The notes under the pieces: generated by a model
The model's input: only the letters and a program-made list of their open reading frames with translations
Told to the model about the DNA's origin: nothing
Databases searched by the model: none
DNA from: Chryseobacterium gleum
GTDB taxonomy: Bacteria; Bacteroidota; Bacteroidia; Flavobacteriales_D; Sanyastnellaceae
Reading direction: 5' to 3'
NCBI GenBank assembly: GCA_945897395.1
Contig: CAMDFE010000007.1
Span: 1 to 14,848, forward strand
Length of the DNA stretch: 14,848 bases
Made by a program: the position numbers and the translations under genes
In this document: positions 8,901-14,345 of the stretch, piece by piece
How the letters are laid out: each line of letters begins with the position of its first letter
How positions within the stretch are numbered: position 1 is the first letter of the stretch

Positions 8901-8977
8901 TTTACTACAGTTGTTGCAAATAGCACACAAACTAACAAACTCAATAAGCTTGAAAATCTTGATAAAAATTGTTTCAT
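2963..8977 (-). CDS. Giant multidomain exported protein with MopE-type repeats and T9SS type A sorting domain
   Basis: This 2004-residue protein starts with a signal peptide (MKQFLSRFSS, hydrophobic core, cleavage near Ala27-Gln28). Visible modules in order: a jelly-roll-like domain (about 35-225, ending VDDVSVTG); a beta-sandwich (226-332); a BIG2-like Ig domain (348-428); a YDG/MBG domain (438-514, KYYDG); a second Ig-like unit (518-595); a second jelly-roll-like domain (600-780, ending VDNFSVSG); a half MopE unit (788-804); an Ig-like unit (816-908); two GCxDxxxxNY units (914-936, 1008-1031) around a complete MopE unit (940-1004); a probable beta-propeller (1032-1350); three MopE units of 67-residue period (1354-1552); a PPC-like domain (1560-1685); a duplicated Cys-containing domain (1689-1893); and a type A sorting domain (about 1925-2004, with LYPNPTHG, IVDAMGRQVW and LANGLYFVE). 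The sorting domain indicates T9SS export and probable surface attachment. The Asp-rich DADGDGYG loops suggest Ca or other metal binding. An adhesin or matrix role is inference; no enzyme motif was found. Confidence 0.93.
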   Translation of the reverse strand: MKQFLSRFSSLLSLLVCVLFATTVVNAQTNPTPQGMPYTQNFSAYTGSTAAYLAGWQGWTITGSTSTAFPTAVPTANKAQTTGSNASNANGVFDFSGKIGLLNSGSVMNSFCLSISTAGYTAVQVSYVAATQRTLPAERIGAIGLQYRIGTSGTFQDVGTAYQNINTTANNAGTGSINPSTITVNLPASCDNLAEVQLRWVYKDVSGGGGRPGFSVDDVSVTGTVYIAPSITYTTTPSPLDMFSTNQGAPSAVQSIFVSGVGLQGNVTITAPLGMEVSTGSGFGTTATLTPTAQQLTNALVELRIAASAPVGFVTGTISLASLNATTQIISGQDPNNVLGIVNASTLTSQTISFPLSLPVNYGDAPITLLASSDSGLPVTYTSSNTSIATINNATGVMTILAAGNVTITANQAGDATYAAAPAFAQNLYINPITLTLANAQVNDKYYDGGVGATITGSLVGVINSDAVTLAGTGIFSDPNAANGISVTSNSLLIGAQSANYVISQPTGLTGNILPAIQTIAFTVAPMVTGDPAQTLTSTSIFAPHTPTYTSSNTAVATIAGNVLTVVGAGTTDITVTNPGDANNAAGSTTVSLLVRTGVAKWNFEALGTLSTSGTVYNGPSATVGVNAIGSSMLGNHASAASSWINSGGNGSLTSLSVNNWAVGDYYQFQTSTLGFNAVYVSVDQASTNSGPRDFQFSFSTDGTNFTNVGSQYTVANTSSLSSTIFNSQFLQAFDLSSIAGVAGQPMVYFRVTNTSTVSLVNGVVISSSSSRVDNFSVSGTLCPAEVCNDGIDNDCDGQIDDGCPTINLTGSTSDFCPSYSGSLIFTSTNFTQPYDVVAYLTTANNTTYTNLDIIGIVSGVSGTSGSITVTLPSSTAGGTDYAIILVAAESVTFYSATDVNLNTTVNAICADYGCLDNTACNYDPLANLSDGSCTYATAWYLNADGDGYAASSTSACTTPGTGYSATILPTSDCNDSNGDINPGATENFCNGIDDNCTAGIDEGTVSGCFDPNANNYNAAVTCPNNATCTYGNFVAGNIVVTRFGTGAAALGSTGTAFFLEEYNTSGLVGTITVPTTGTSKLVVAGSSTSEGMLSRSSDFSKLSIPGYDAALGLAGVASAANIARSVGTFGIGYGSFNKINSTLTTGSNIRSVVSDGNNYWGANNTPGGITYLGTGASTSVSSTVTNTRVVGIHNGNLYFSTGSGTTGVYKVGIGLPTTIGQISTNVIPTGTGTGASPYGFQFNTAETVCYIADSRTTTGGGVQKWVNTAGVWSLAYTIGVGTATGAYGIAVDFYAGVNPRIYATVSSASGTQVLYFDDNGTATPTLNIISTILSTTFKAYRGVAFAPCTPSTWYADADGDSYGNVSATLSYCTQPYGYVANSTDCNDALAAVNPGATELCNSADDNCSGAADEGLTFANYYTDADGDGYGVGTATNACASPGVGYATANGDCNDAASAVNPGATEICNSIDDNCSGASDEGLTLYTYYNDADGDGYGAGAATTTCAILSGEDVSTNNTDCDDINSAVNTAATELCSNSIDDNCNGTVNENCGSENGAGESPATAQYVWTNFFPSCVTQTHTLSGFAASSFSQSVCLTGEDKWHYFTATSEAVSIVVGSTSNDILIELQSNAGVLLATENAVAGLGGEVLNFSGLTAGQVYKIGVRNYNSALGIGSYTICVKMLKRGGCDTGTSATWSSTLNLCKVFKATWAGSGVQYRFTFVGTSGIALGNTYVKTQSSDYLTLSTVVPTLPLGCTYNVSVTTIYSLTNAAGGVELIEVPALAPCSITMEQEAATALRASDRCSAGPKFRGAIVASLPWVCGVTNWKWEFTELDAGGNAVGIPIVYFRGAASNYCNLSLVVALQYGKTYAVRTAPVFSYGTGAYGPVQTMCIVGSAGMVLEQGSEVAQNSTRDMLVTNETDMSLYPNPTHGTAVNINLSGVISDNVQIRIVDAMGRQVWSNRYSVNGILNTSITFERPLANGLYFVEAIFNGELQTQRMMVQK
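4322..4918 (-). repeat. Three tandem MopE-type repeat units (201-bp period)
   Basis: Inside the 2004-residue gene, three units start at residues 1354, 1421 and 1488, so the period is exactly 67 codons. Each contains a DADGDxYG loop, a DC(N/D)D element, an NPGATE-like element and CNSxDDNCSG. The first two are very similar at DNA level too (shared stretches such as GCATCGTTGCAATC on the plus strand). The third is degenerate (NTAATE, ending NENCG). The pattern matches the MopE putative metal-binding family. Confidence 0.85.
5885..6238 (-). repeat. Two GCxDxxxxNY units around one MopE unit
   Basis: Residues 914-936 (GCLDNTACNYDPLANLSDG and following SCTY) and 1008-1031 (GCFDPNANNY, ending CTY) are two copies of a short Cys-rich unit common in secreted Bacteroidota proteins. 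They flank a complete MopE unit at residues 940-1004 (NADGDGYA to DDNCTAGIDEG). The second copy is degenerate: it lacks one Cys and the DDGSC ending. Confidence 0.7.
6563..6616 (-). repeat. Isolated half MopE unit
   Basis: Residues 788-805 read CNDGIDNDCDGQIDDGCP, the second half of a MopE unit without the preceding DxDGDG half. It sits directly after the second jelly-roll-like domain and is separated from the other MopE units by an Ig-like domain. Confidence 0.65.
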
Positions 8978-9080
8978 AAAACGAACGGTTTAGGTTGAAG
9001 TTATTCGACAACGAAAATACTACTGCTCAGTGGTTTGGATATGAACATAATGTTAACAAAATGACACTTCGGTGATGACG

Positions 9081-9584
9081 CTACCCGATGACGCCAAGCG
9101 AGAGGATATAATCGTTCATGAAATATCCACCTCCAATGTCAAAATCTTTTTCTTCTTTGATCTGAAAACCTTGGCCCAAATAAAAATCAAGCGATTTGTT
9201 GTTACGATTAACAGTGAGCTCTAAGCTCGGTTTCTTCGAATCAAAAGCAAAGTCTATGACCACTTGAAGCATCTTCTTTCCGAAGCCCTTACCCTGCATT
9301 TCCGGACGTAAATACAATTTGTGAAGGAAGACACAATTCTCCTTTTCCTCGAATGCTGCAAATCCTTGAGGAATACCTTCCACTTCCAACAACACAAACT
9401 TCACCCCTTCCAACCACTGTTGTTTCAATTGATCTAAATCATACATCAACGAAAGCATATAAGTGATCTGCTCCGAAGAAATCATGTAATCGTAAACTCG
9501 CGGCCAAATGTCGTGCGCCAATGCCTTCACCACATTCAATTCATCGCGTTCCAACAAGCGCATGTCATACGTTGAGTTATTCAT
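9081..9584 (-). CDS. GNAT-family N-acetyltransferase
   Basis: A small (167-residue) cytoplasmic protein of the GNAT fold, which transfers an acetyl group from acetyl-CoA to an amine. Numbering from the ATG at 9584, motif A with the acetyl-CoA loop is at about 88-104 (KLYLRPEMQGKGFGKKM, with the QGKGFG pyrophosphate loop). Motif B is at about 126-141 (NRNNKSLDFYLGQGFQ), where the Tyr in motif B is the usual general acid. The substrate cannot be told; family members of this size act on small amines, antibiotics or protein N-termini. The start is uncertain. An in-frame ATG at 9611 would add nine residues. Another at 9563 would begin at MRLLERDEL and would fit better if the TATTTTTG element at 9589-9596 is the -7 box. 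It is divergent from rnr, and 103 bases precede the next minus-strand gene. Confidence 0.85.
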   Translation of the reverse strand: MNNSTYDMRLLERDELNVVKALAHDIWPRVYDYMISSEQITYMLSLMYDLDQLKQQWLEGVKFVLLEVEGIPQGFAAFEEKENCVFLHKLYLRPEMQGKGFGKKMLQVVIDFAFDSKKPSLELTVNRNNKSLDFYLGQGFQIKEEKDFDIGGGYFMNDYILSLGVIG

Positions 9585-9588
9585 ATTC

Positions 9589-9596
9589 CAAAAATA
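9589..9596 (-). promoter_or_regulatory. Possible -7 element for the GNAT gene
   Basis: On the minus strand 9596-9589 reads TATTTTTG, matching TAnnTTTG. A TTG lies 14 bases upstream, closer than usual. If real, the transcript starts at about 9582, which would make the ATG at 9584 unusable and favour the ATG at 9563. The sequence is A/T-rich, so chance occurrence is possible. Confidence 0.3.
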
Positions 9597-9649
9597 ACAG
9601 GAAATACCCACAACTTCATTTTTGAATGTTTACCTTTCGGAAGAATATT

Positions 9650-11779
9650 ATGGTAAAGAAAACAAACAAATTCGGAAATTTTAAACGAGACCTTAGAAAA
9701 GAGGTTATTGACCTCTTTGAACGCGCTCCGGAAACCGCTGTGAATCACAAACAAGTAAGCGCTGCCCTCGGAATTGCAGATGCTGGCATTCGCACACTTA
9801 TCTACGAAATTTTGCAAGAGGAAGCCTCTTCGGGCACACTCAAAGAAACTGAAAGAGGCAAATATGTTTTAGCCGAAACTCCAAAAAACTTGGTGCTGGG
9901 AAACATTGAAATCAATCGTTATGGAAAAGGGTACGTCACCGTTCCTGGTCTAGACGTTGACGTGGAAATAGAAAAAGGGAGTACCGGTTTTGCATTACAT
10001 GGCGACTTAGTCGAAATTCAACTTATACCGCGAAAAAGAAGACCTTCAGGTAGAATTATTCGTGTGGTTGAACGAAGAAAAAAATTGTACGTTGGAACAA
10101 TCGAACGATACAAGGAACACGCCTTCTTCCTTCCTTCCGACAAAAAAATACATGTCGATTTTTTCATTCCGAAAGATGAATTGAACGGTGCCGTTCAAAA
10201 CGATAAAGTAGCGGTTGAAATGATCTCGTGGGACAACCCCGAGCACAAACCCATTGGAAAAGTGACACAAGTGCTCGGACAACCGGGATCGCACTTGGTG
10301 GAAATGAACGCCATTATTTTAGAGTTCGACCTTCCAACAGAATTTCCTGAAAGTGTTCACCTCGAAGCTGAAGCCATTCCTGCAGAAATATCGAAAGAAG
10401 AAATTGCCAAACGTCGCGACATGCGCGGCATTTCAACCTTCACCATTGATCCTTTCGATGCAAAAGATTTCGACGATGCGCTATCGTATCGCAAATTGGA
10501 AAACGGAAATTTAGAAGTCGGTGTGCACATTGCAGACGTGAGTCATTACATTCAACCGAATTCACTCATAGACAAAGAAGCAACACTCCGTGCTACCAGT
10601 ATTTATCTGGTAGACCGCACCATTCCAATGCTTCCGGAAAAACTTTCGAACTTCCTTTGCTCGCTAAGACCCAACGAAGACAAGCTTTGCTTCAGTGCTA
10701 TTTTCGAAATGAATGAACATGCAGATGTCGTTAACCATTGGTTCGGGCGCACCGTCATTCATTCCGACAGAAGATTCACGTATGAAGAAGCACAAGAACG
10801 CATTGAAGGAAAAGGCGGAGATTTCGCAGATGAGATTCTTCACCTCGATCAACTCGCTAAAAAACTTCGTGCAAAACGTTATGCTGCAGGAAGCATTGAT
10901 TTCAATTCGGAAGAAGTGAAATTTCAACTCGATGAGAAAGGGAAGCCCGTTGGCGTTTTCATTAAGAAAATGAAAGACTCCAATCAGTTAATTGAAGACT
11001 TCATGCTGCTCGCAAACCGCGAAGTGGCATACTTCATCGGTCATCCGAAAAACGGGATTACACTTCCATTCGTTTATCGCATACACGACGAACCAAGTCC
11101 GGAAAAAATTGCTTCATTGAAAACTTTTTTGAAACACCTCGGGTACAAGCTTCCGAAAACAAATCCTTCGGAAGAACAAGGCGTAATCAAAAGTATTATT
11201 CAGTTGGTAGACGGACAACCCGAAGAGGGCTCTGTGCGCACCATGGCTGTTCGCAGCATGGCGAAAGCGGAATACAGCACACAGAACATTGGTCACTTCG
11301 GACTGGCTTTCGATTACTACACACACTTCACTTCACCCATTCGAAGATTCCCAGATGTGATGGTGCATAGGCTTTTGCAGCATTATCTTGATCAAGGAAA
11401 TCCCGTGAATGAAAATGAATATGCCCTTCATTGCAGGCACTCTTCAGCCATGGAGAAACGGGCTGCGGAAGCGGAACGCGCAAGTATCAAGTACAAGCAA
11501 GTGGAGTACATGCTTGAACGCAAAGGTCAAATTTTCGAAGCCACCATTTCAGGTTTAGCAAATTGGGGTATGTATGCAGAGGTGAACGAAACACGCTGCG
11601 AAGGACTTATTCCACTGGACACCATGACTGGCGACCAATATACCTTCTCTCCGGAAGAATATGTGGTACGCGGACTGAAACGCAAATACGAATTTAGATT
11701 GGGCGACCAAATTAAAATTCTTGTGGTAGATGGAAACATTGATCAACGAACCCTCGATTATATTTTAGTAGATAAATGA
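9650..11779 (+). CDS. rnr: Ribonuclease R (3'-5' exoribonuclease)
   Basis: RNase R is a processive hydrolytic exonuclease that degrades structured RNA, including mRNA fragments and defective rRNA or tRNA. The ATG at 9650 gives 709 residues; an upstream in-frame ATG at 9626 adds only eight residues outside the usual start. Domains: a winged-helix RNase R/II N-terminal domain (about 20-78), cold-shock OB domains (about 80-225), the RNB catalytic domain (about 256-600) and an S1 domain (about 623-707). The four metal-binding aspartates are present as TIDPFDAKDFDD, Asp267, 273, 275 and 276, with the same spacing as E. coli Asp272/278/280/281. The conserved SPIRRFPD segment is at about 562-569. 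The protein ends right after S1, without the Lys-rich tail of proteobacterial RNase R. Its TGA overlaps the mnmH start as ATGA, so the two are translationally coupled. Confidence 0.96.
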   Translation: MVKKTNKFGNFKRDLRKEVIDLFERAPETAVNHKQVSAALGIADAGIRTLIYEILQEEASSGTLKETERGKYVLAETPKNLVLGNIEINRYGKGYVTVPGLDVDVEIEKGSTGFALHGDLVEIQLIPRKRRPSGRIIRVVERRKKLYVGTIERYKEHAFFLPSDKKIHVDFFIPKDELNGAVQNDKVAVEMISWDNPEHKPIGKVTQVLGQPGSHLVEMNAIILEFDLPTEFPESVHLEAEAIPAEISKEEIAKRRDMRGISTFTIDPFDAKDFDDALSYRKLENGNLEVGVHIADVSHYIQPNSLIDKEATLRATSIYLVDRTIPMLPEKLSNFLCSLRPNEDKLCFSAIFEMNEHADVVNHWFGRTVIHSDRRFTYEEAQERIEGKGGDFADEILHLDQLAKKLRAKRYAAGSIDFNSEEVKFQLDEKGKPVGVFIKKMKDSNQLIEDFMLLANREVAYFIGHPKNGITLPFVYRIHDEPSPEKIASLKTFLKHLGYKLPKTNPSEEQGVIKSIIQLVDGQPEEGSVRTMAVRSMAKAEYSTQNIGHFGLAFDYYTHFTSPIRRFPDVMVHRLLQHYLDQGNPVNENEYALHCRHSSAMEKRAAEAERASIKYKQVEYMLERKGQIFEATISGLANWGMYAEVNETRCEGLIPLDTMTGDQYTFSPEEYVVRGLKRKYEFRLGDQIKILVVDGNIDQRTLDYILVDK

Positions 11780-12807
11780 GTCACACCCTCTTTCCGCTAG
11801 AAGACAACGAACTTCCTTTCTCTGAATTGAATTGGATTGATGTTCGAAGTGAAGGTGAGTTCGAGGCTGGACATATTATAGGTGCGATTAACATTCCTAT
11901 TCTCAACAACGAACACCGCATTCTCGTAGGTACTTCGTACAAGCAAGAAGGAAAAGATTCTGCTGAAGAACTGGGATACAAATTGGTTTCGCCTTTATTC
12001 GATCAACTTGTTGCGCAAGCGAAGGCATTCGTTAAGGAAAATAAAATTGTGATCTACTGTGCACGCGGGGGAATGCGTAGTCAAATTTTTAGCGATTTAC
12101 TTTCGAAAGAAGGTATCGAAGTCTTACGTTTGAAAGACGGCTACAAGCGTTACCGCAATTGGTGTTTAGAGAAATTCACACGTCCGCATAAACTGATTGT
12201 CATGTCAGGAAAAACCGGTTCACAAAAAACCGAACGTTTATTCGGTCTGCATGAAGTGGGAGAAGCAGTCATTGATTTAGAAGGGCTCGCTCATCACAAA
12301 GGCTCTGCCTTCGGTGCTCTTGGGCAACCCGCACAACCCACGCAAGAACACTTCGAAAACAAATTAGCGCATGCTTTATTTTTCGAATTGAAAAAAGAGC
12401 TTCCTGTTTGGTATGAAAACGAGAGCCGGCTCATTGGGAAAATAAGAATCCCAGATCCTCTGTTCGACAAAATCGTAATTGCTCCACGCATTGAAATTCA
12501 ACCCAGTTTCGAAAATAGATTTGACTTTCTAATGGAAAACTACGGATGTTTTTCAAACGAAGAACTCATTGAAAAGACAGAACTTCTTACCAAGCGCATG
12601 GGACTTGAAGCGAATAAAAAATCCATTGAAGCACTTGAGAATGGTGATAAAAATGAATGGCTAACATTGCTCATGCATTACTACGATAAAGCCTATGAGC
12701 AAGGGCGTTTGAAGCAAGCCGTTCAACCCAAAACCATTCAAGTTCCAATCACTGAAAATTCAACGCCTGCAGATATTATCGCAGCGAAAGAAATACTCTT
12801 ATCATGA
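11776..12807 (+). CDS. mnmH: tRNA 2-selenouridine synthase MnmH (SelU)
   Basis: MnmH converts 2-thiouridine at wobble position 34 of Lys, Glu and Gln tRNAs to 2-selenouridine through a geranylated intermediate, using selenophosphate. The 343-residue protein has an N-terminal rhodanese domain (about 15-130) with the catalytic loop CARGGMRS at 95-102 (Cys95). A P-loop NTPase-type domain follows (about 138-343), with the family signatures LEGLAHHKGSAFG (168-180) and ENESRLIGKI (214-223). The Walker A segment reads GKTGSQKT (145-152): the glycine expected before Lys-Thr is Gln150 (codon CAA), which departs from the GxxxxGK(S/T) consensus, while Lys151 and Thr152 are kept. The gene overlaps rnr upstream and selD downstream by ATGA. 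The selD neighbour supports the function, since SelD supplies selenophosphate. Identity is secure; full activity with the altered P-loop is unproven. Confidence 0.94.
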   Translation: MSHTLFPLEDNELPFSELNWIDVRSEGEFEAGHIIGAINIPILNNEHRILVGTSYKQEGKDSAEELGYKLVSPLFDQLVAQAKAFVKENKIVIYCARGGMRSQIFSDLLSKEGIEVLRLKDGYKRYRNWCLEKFTRPHKLIVMSGKTGSQKTERLFGLHEVGEAVIDLEGLAHHKGSAFGALGQPAQPTQEHFENKLAHALFFELKKELPVWYENESRLIGKIRIPDPLFDKIVIAPRIEIQPSFENRFDFLMENYGCFSNEELIEKTELLTKRMGLEANKKSIEALENGDKNEWLTLLMHYYDKAYEQGRLKQAVQPKTIQVPITENSTPADIIAAKEILLS

Positions 12808-13832
12808 ATTATCCTTTAACACAATTCAGCAAAGCATCTGGATGCGGATGCAAGATTGCTCCAGCTGAACTGTCTAAAATACTTGCGCATTGTGGCGCAG
12901 CGCAAGTTGATTTAAATCTTCTGATTGGAAATGGAAACAACGACGATGCGGCAGCTTATGCCTTGAATGAAACGGAAGCGTTGCTTTCAACGACAGACTT
13001 CTTCATGCCCATGGTAGACGACGCTTACGACTTCGGTTGTATAGCGGCGGCCAATGCGCTTTCAGACATTTATGCCATGGGCGGAAAGCCCATTATGGCA
13101 TTGGCAATTTTAGGATGGCCTTTGGAAAAACTTCCCGCAGAAATTGCTGGAGAAGTCATGCGGGGCGCGAAGGAAACCTGCGCTAGCGTGGGCATTCAGA
13201 TTGCAGGCGGACACAGTGTTGAAAGCCCAGAACCGTTCTTTGGATTGTCGGTGAACGGCATTGCTCCGATTAAAAATTTGAAGCAGAATAACGGTGGAAA
13301 AGTAGGCGACCTTATCGCACTAACAAAACCACTTGGTCTGGGAATCGCTTCTACCGCAGGAAAGCGCGGATTGTTGTCTGAAGAAGAAAAAGCAGAATTC
13401 ATTCAACACATGAAACACGTGAATACCATTGGCGCTGAATTCGCGAAGGTGGAAGGCGTTCACGCTATGACCGACATTACAGGATTCGGATTAGCAGGAC
13501 ATTTGATTGAGTTGTGTGAAGCGAGTTCTTGCAGCGCTGTGCTGAAATACTTAGACATTCCAATTTTAGATTCGGCGAAGAGGTCTGCAGCACAATTCGT
13601 CTTTCCTGATATCACAACAAAGAACTTTCAGAACATTCAACCTAAAATAAGTCCGTTAAACGGAGAACAGTTGTTGGTGCTCTGCGACCCGCAAACCTCG
13701 GGAGGTTTGCTCGTAACGTTTCATGAACATTCATTGAGTGAATTGAATCAACTTTGTGCGCTTCACAACGAAACGCTTACCGTTATTGGAAGACTTCAAG
13801 AAGCAAATGAAATTTGTGTGGAAGTCGTGTGA
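12804..13832 (+). CDS. selD: Selenophosphate synthetase (selenide, water dikinase)
   Basis: SelD makes selenophosphate from selenide and ATP, releasing AMP and phosphate; it is the selenium donor for MnmH and for selenocysteine synthesis. The 342-residue length is normal. The N-terminal glycine-rich loop SGCGCK carries the catalytic residue as Cys14 (TGC, not a TGA selenocysteine), with Cys16 and the essential Lys17 aligned to E. coli Cys17, Cys19 and Lys20. Other family signatures: STTDFF (62-67), DDAYDFG (72-78), ANALSDIYAMGGKP (83-96), AGGHS (134-138), TDITGFGLAGH (223-233) and DPQTSGGLL (295-303). The start ATG overlaps the mnmH stop. No selA, selB or selC is in the window, so here the pathway that can be supported is tRNA selenation. 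No terminator hairpin follows, so transcription may continue into the bacilliredoxin gene. Confidence 0.96.
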   Translation: MNYPLTQFSKASGCGCKIAPAELSKILAHCGAAQVDLNLLIGNGNNDDAAAYALNETEALLSTTDFFMPMVDDAYDFGCIAAANALSDIYAMGGKPIMALAILGWPLEKLPAEIAGEVMRGAKETCASVGIQIAGGHSVESPEPFFGLSVNGIAPIKNLKQNNGGKVGDLIALTKPLGLGIASTAGKRGLLSEEEKAEFIQHMKHVNTIGAEFAKVEGVHAMTDITGFGLAGHLIELCEASSCSAVLKYLDIPILDSAKRSAAQFVFPDITTKNFQNIQPKISPLNGEQLLVLCDPQTSGGLLVTFHEHSLSELNQLCALHNETLTVIGRLQEANEICVEVV

Positions 13833-13864
13833 ACAAGGTCACGCAATTGATTGTTCGTTTGATG

Positions 13865-13872
13865 TAACTTTG
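13865..13872 (+). promoter_or_regulatory. Putative -7 promoter element of the bacilliredoxin gene
   Basis: TAACTTTG is a full match to the Bacteroidota TAnnTTTG element. Candidate -33 TTG triplets are at 13847 and 13851, nearer than the usual 17-23 base spacing. The predicted transcript start (about 13879) leaves a leader of only about eight A/T-rich bases before the ATG at 13887. An inverted repeat (GAACAA at 13831-13836, TTGTTC at 13851-13856) lies just upstream and could be an operator. Confidence 0.5.
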
Positions 13873-13886
13873 CAAAAATATAAATT

Positions 13887-14300
13887 ATGTACCCACCAGA
13901 ATTAGTAGCACCTATGCGTGCTGAATTAACAAATATTGGCTTTGAAGAAACTACAACTGCTGATCTTGTAACCAACGCAATCAATACTGAAGGAACCGTT
14001 CTCATGGTTTTGAATTCAGTATGCGGATGTGCTGCAGGAAGTATGCGTCCAGGTGTGAAAAAAGCTGTTCAAACAGAAGGAAAGAAGCCAACGAAAATGA
14101 TTTCATCATTTGCAGGCGTAGACGCAGATGCAGTTAACATGGCTAGAAAATTCATGTTACCGTACCCTCCATCTTCTCCATGCATTGCGCTGTTCAAAGA
14201 CGGAACATTGCAACACATGATCGAGCGTCACCACATTGAAGGTCGCACAGCAGATATGATTGCTGCGCACTTGAACGGGATGTTCGAAGAGTTTTGTTAA
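13887..14300 (+). CDS. Bacilliredoxin (BrxA/BrxB, YphP/YqiW family)
   Basis: A 137-residue thioredoxin-fold protein. Bacilliredoxins remove bacillithiol from mixed disulfides on oxidised proteins, in the cytoplasm. The signature NSVCGCAAGSMRPG is at 43-56, with the redox CGC motif at 46-48; the nucleophile is normally the first of these cysteines. Other family segments: the start MYPPELVAPMRAEL, FAGVDADAV (75-83), PYPPSSPCIALFKDG (92-106) and ERHHIEGR (113-120). The length is close to that of Bacillus subtilis YphP. Two further cysteines, Cys99 and the C-terminal Cys137, are present. It starts 54 bases after selD with its own -7-like element and ends at a terminator. Presence of this protein implies bacillithiol synthesis elsewhere in the genome (established for several Bacteroidota; not visible here). 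Confidence 0.93.
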   Translation: MYPPELVAPMRAELTNIGFEETTTADLVTNAINTEGTVLMVLNSVCGCAAGSMRPGVKKAVQTEGKKPTKMISSFAGVDADAVNMARKFMLPYPPSSPCIALFKDGTLQHMIERHHIEGRTADMIAAHLNGMFEEFC

Positions 14301-14317
14301 GATTAGTTTAGTTGAAG

Positions 14318-14345
14318 AAAGCCTCACTTCGGTGAGGCTTTTTTT
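14318..14345 (+). terminator. UUCG-loop terminator between convergent genes
   Basis: AAAGCCTCAC (14318-14327) pairs with GTGAGGCTTT (14332-14341) around a TTCG loop closed by C-G, a very stable tetraloop, followed by a T run to 14345. It ends the bacilliredoxin transcript. The T-tract overlaps the radA stop codon (14344-14346) of the convergent gene. On the minus strand the T run is only three long, so termination of radA here would be weaker. Confidence 0.92.

Noticed and set aside
8978..9060. Promoter of the 2004-residue gene
   Set aside because: The best -7-like match (TATTTTCG on the minus strand) has a mismatch and no TTG box at the right distance. A promoter must exist, but I cannot place it.
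9062..9079. Possible hairpin (CAC-TTCG-GTG) downstream of the GNAT gene as a terminator
   Set aside because: Only three certain base pairs flank the loop before mismatches, and the T run on the minus strand is short.
9631..9638. TACCTTTC as the -7 element of rnr
   Set aside because: The final G of TAnnTTTG is missing and no -33 TTG fits, so it is not listed as a feature.
9626..9652. Upstream ATG at 9626 as the rnr start
   Set aside because: It adds eight residues (MFTFRKNI) with no match to the family N-terminus, while the ATG at 9650 gives the usual Lys-rich start.
10046..11746. Antisense frames inside rnr
   Set aside because: The plus strand carries a full RNase R with all catalytic residues; the antisense products have no recognisable domain.
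12840..12856. Selenocysteine at the SelD active site
   Set aside because: The codon at the catalytic position is TGC (Cys), and no in-frame TGA occurs before the stop.
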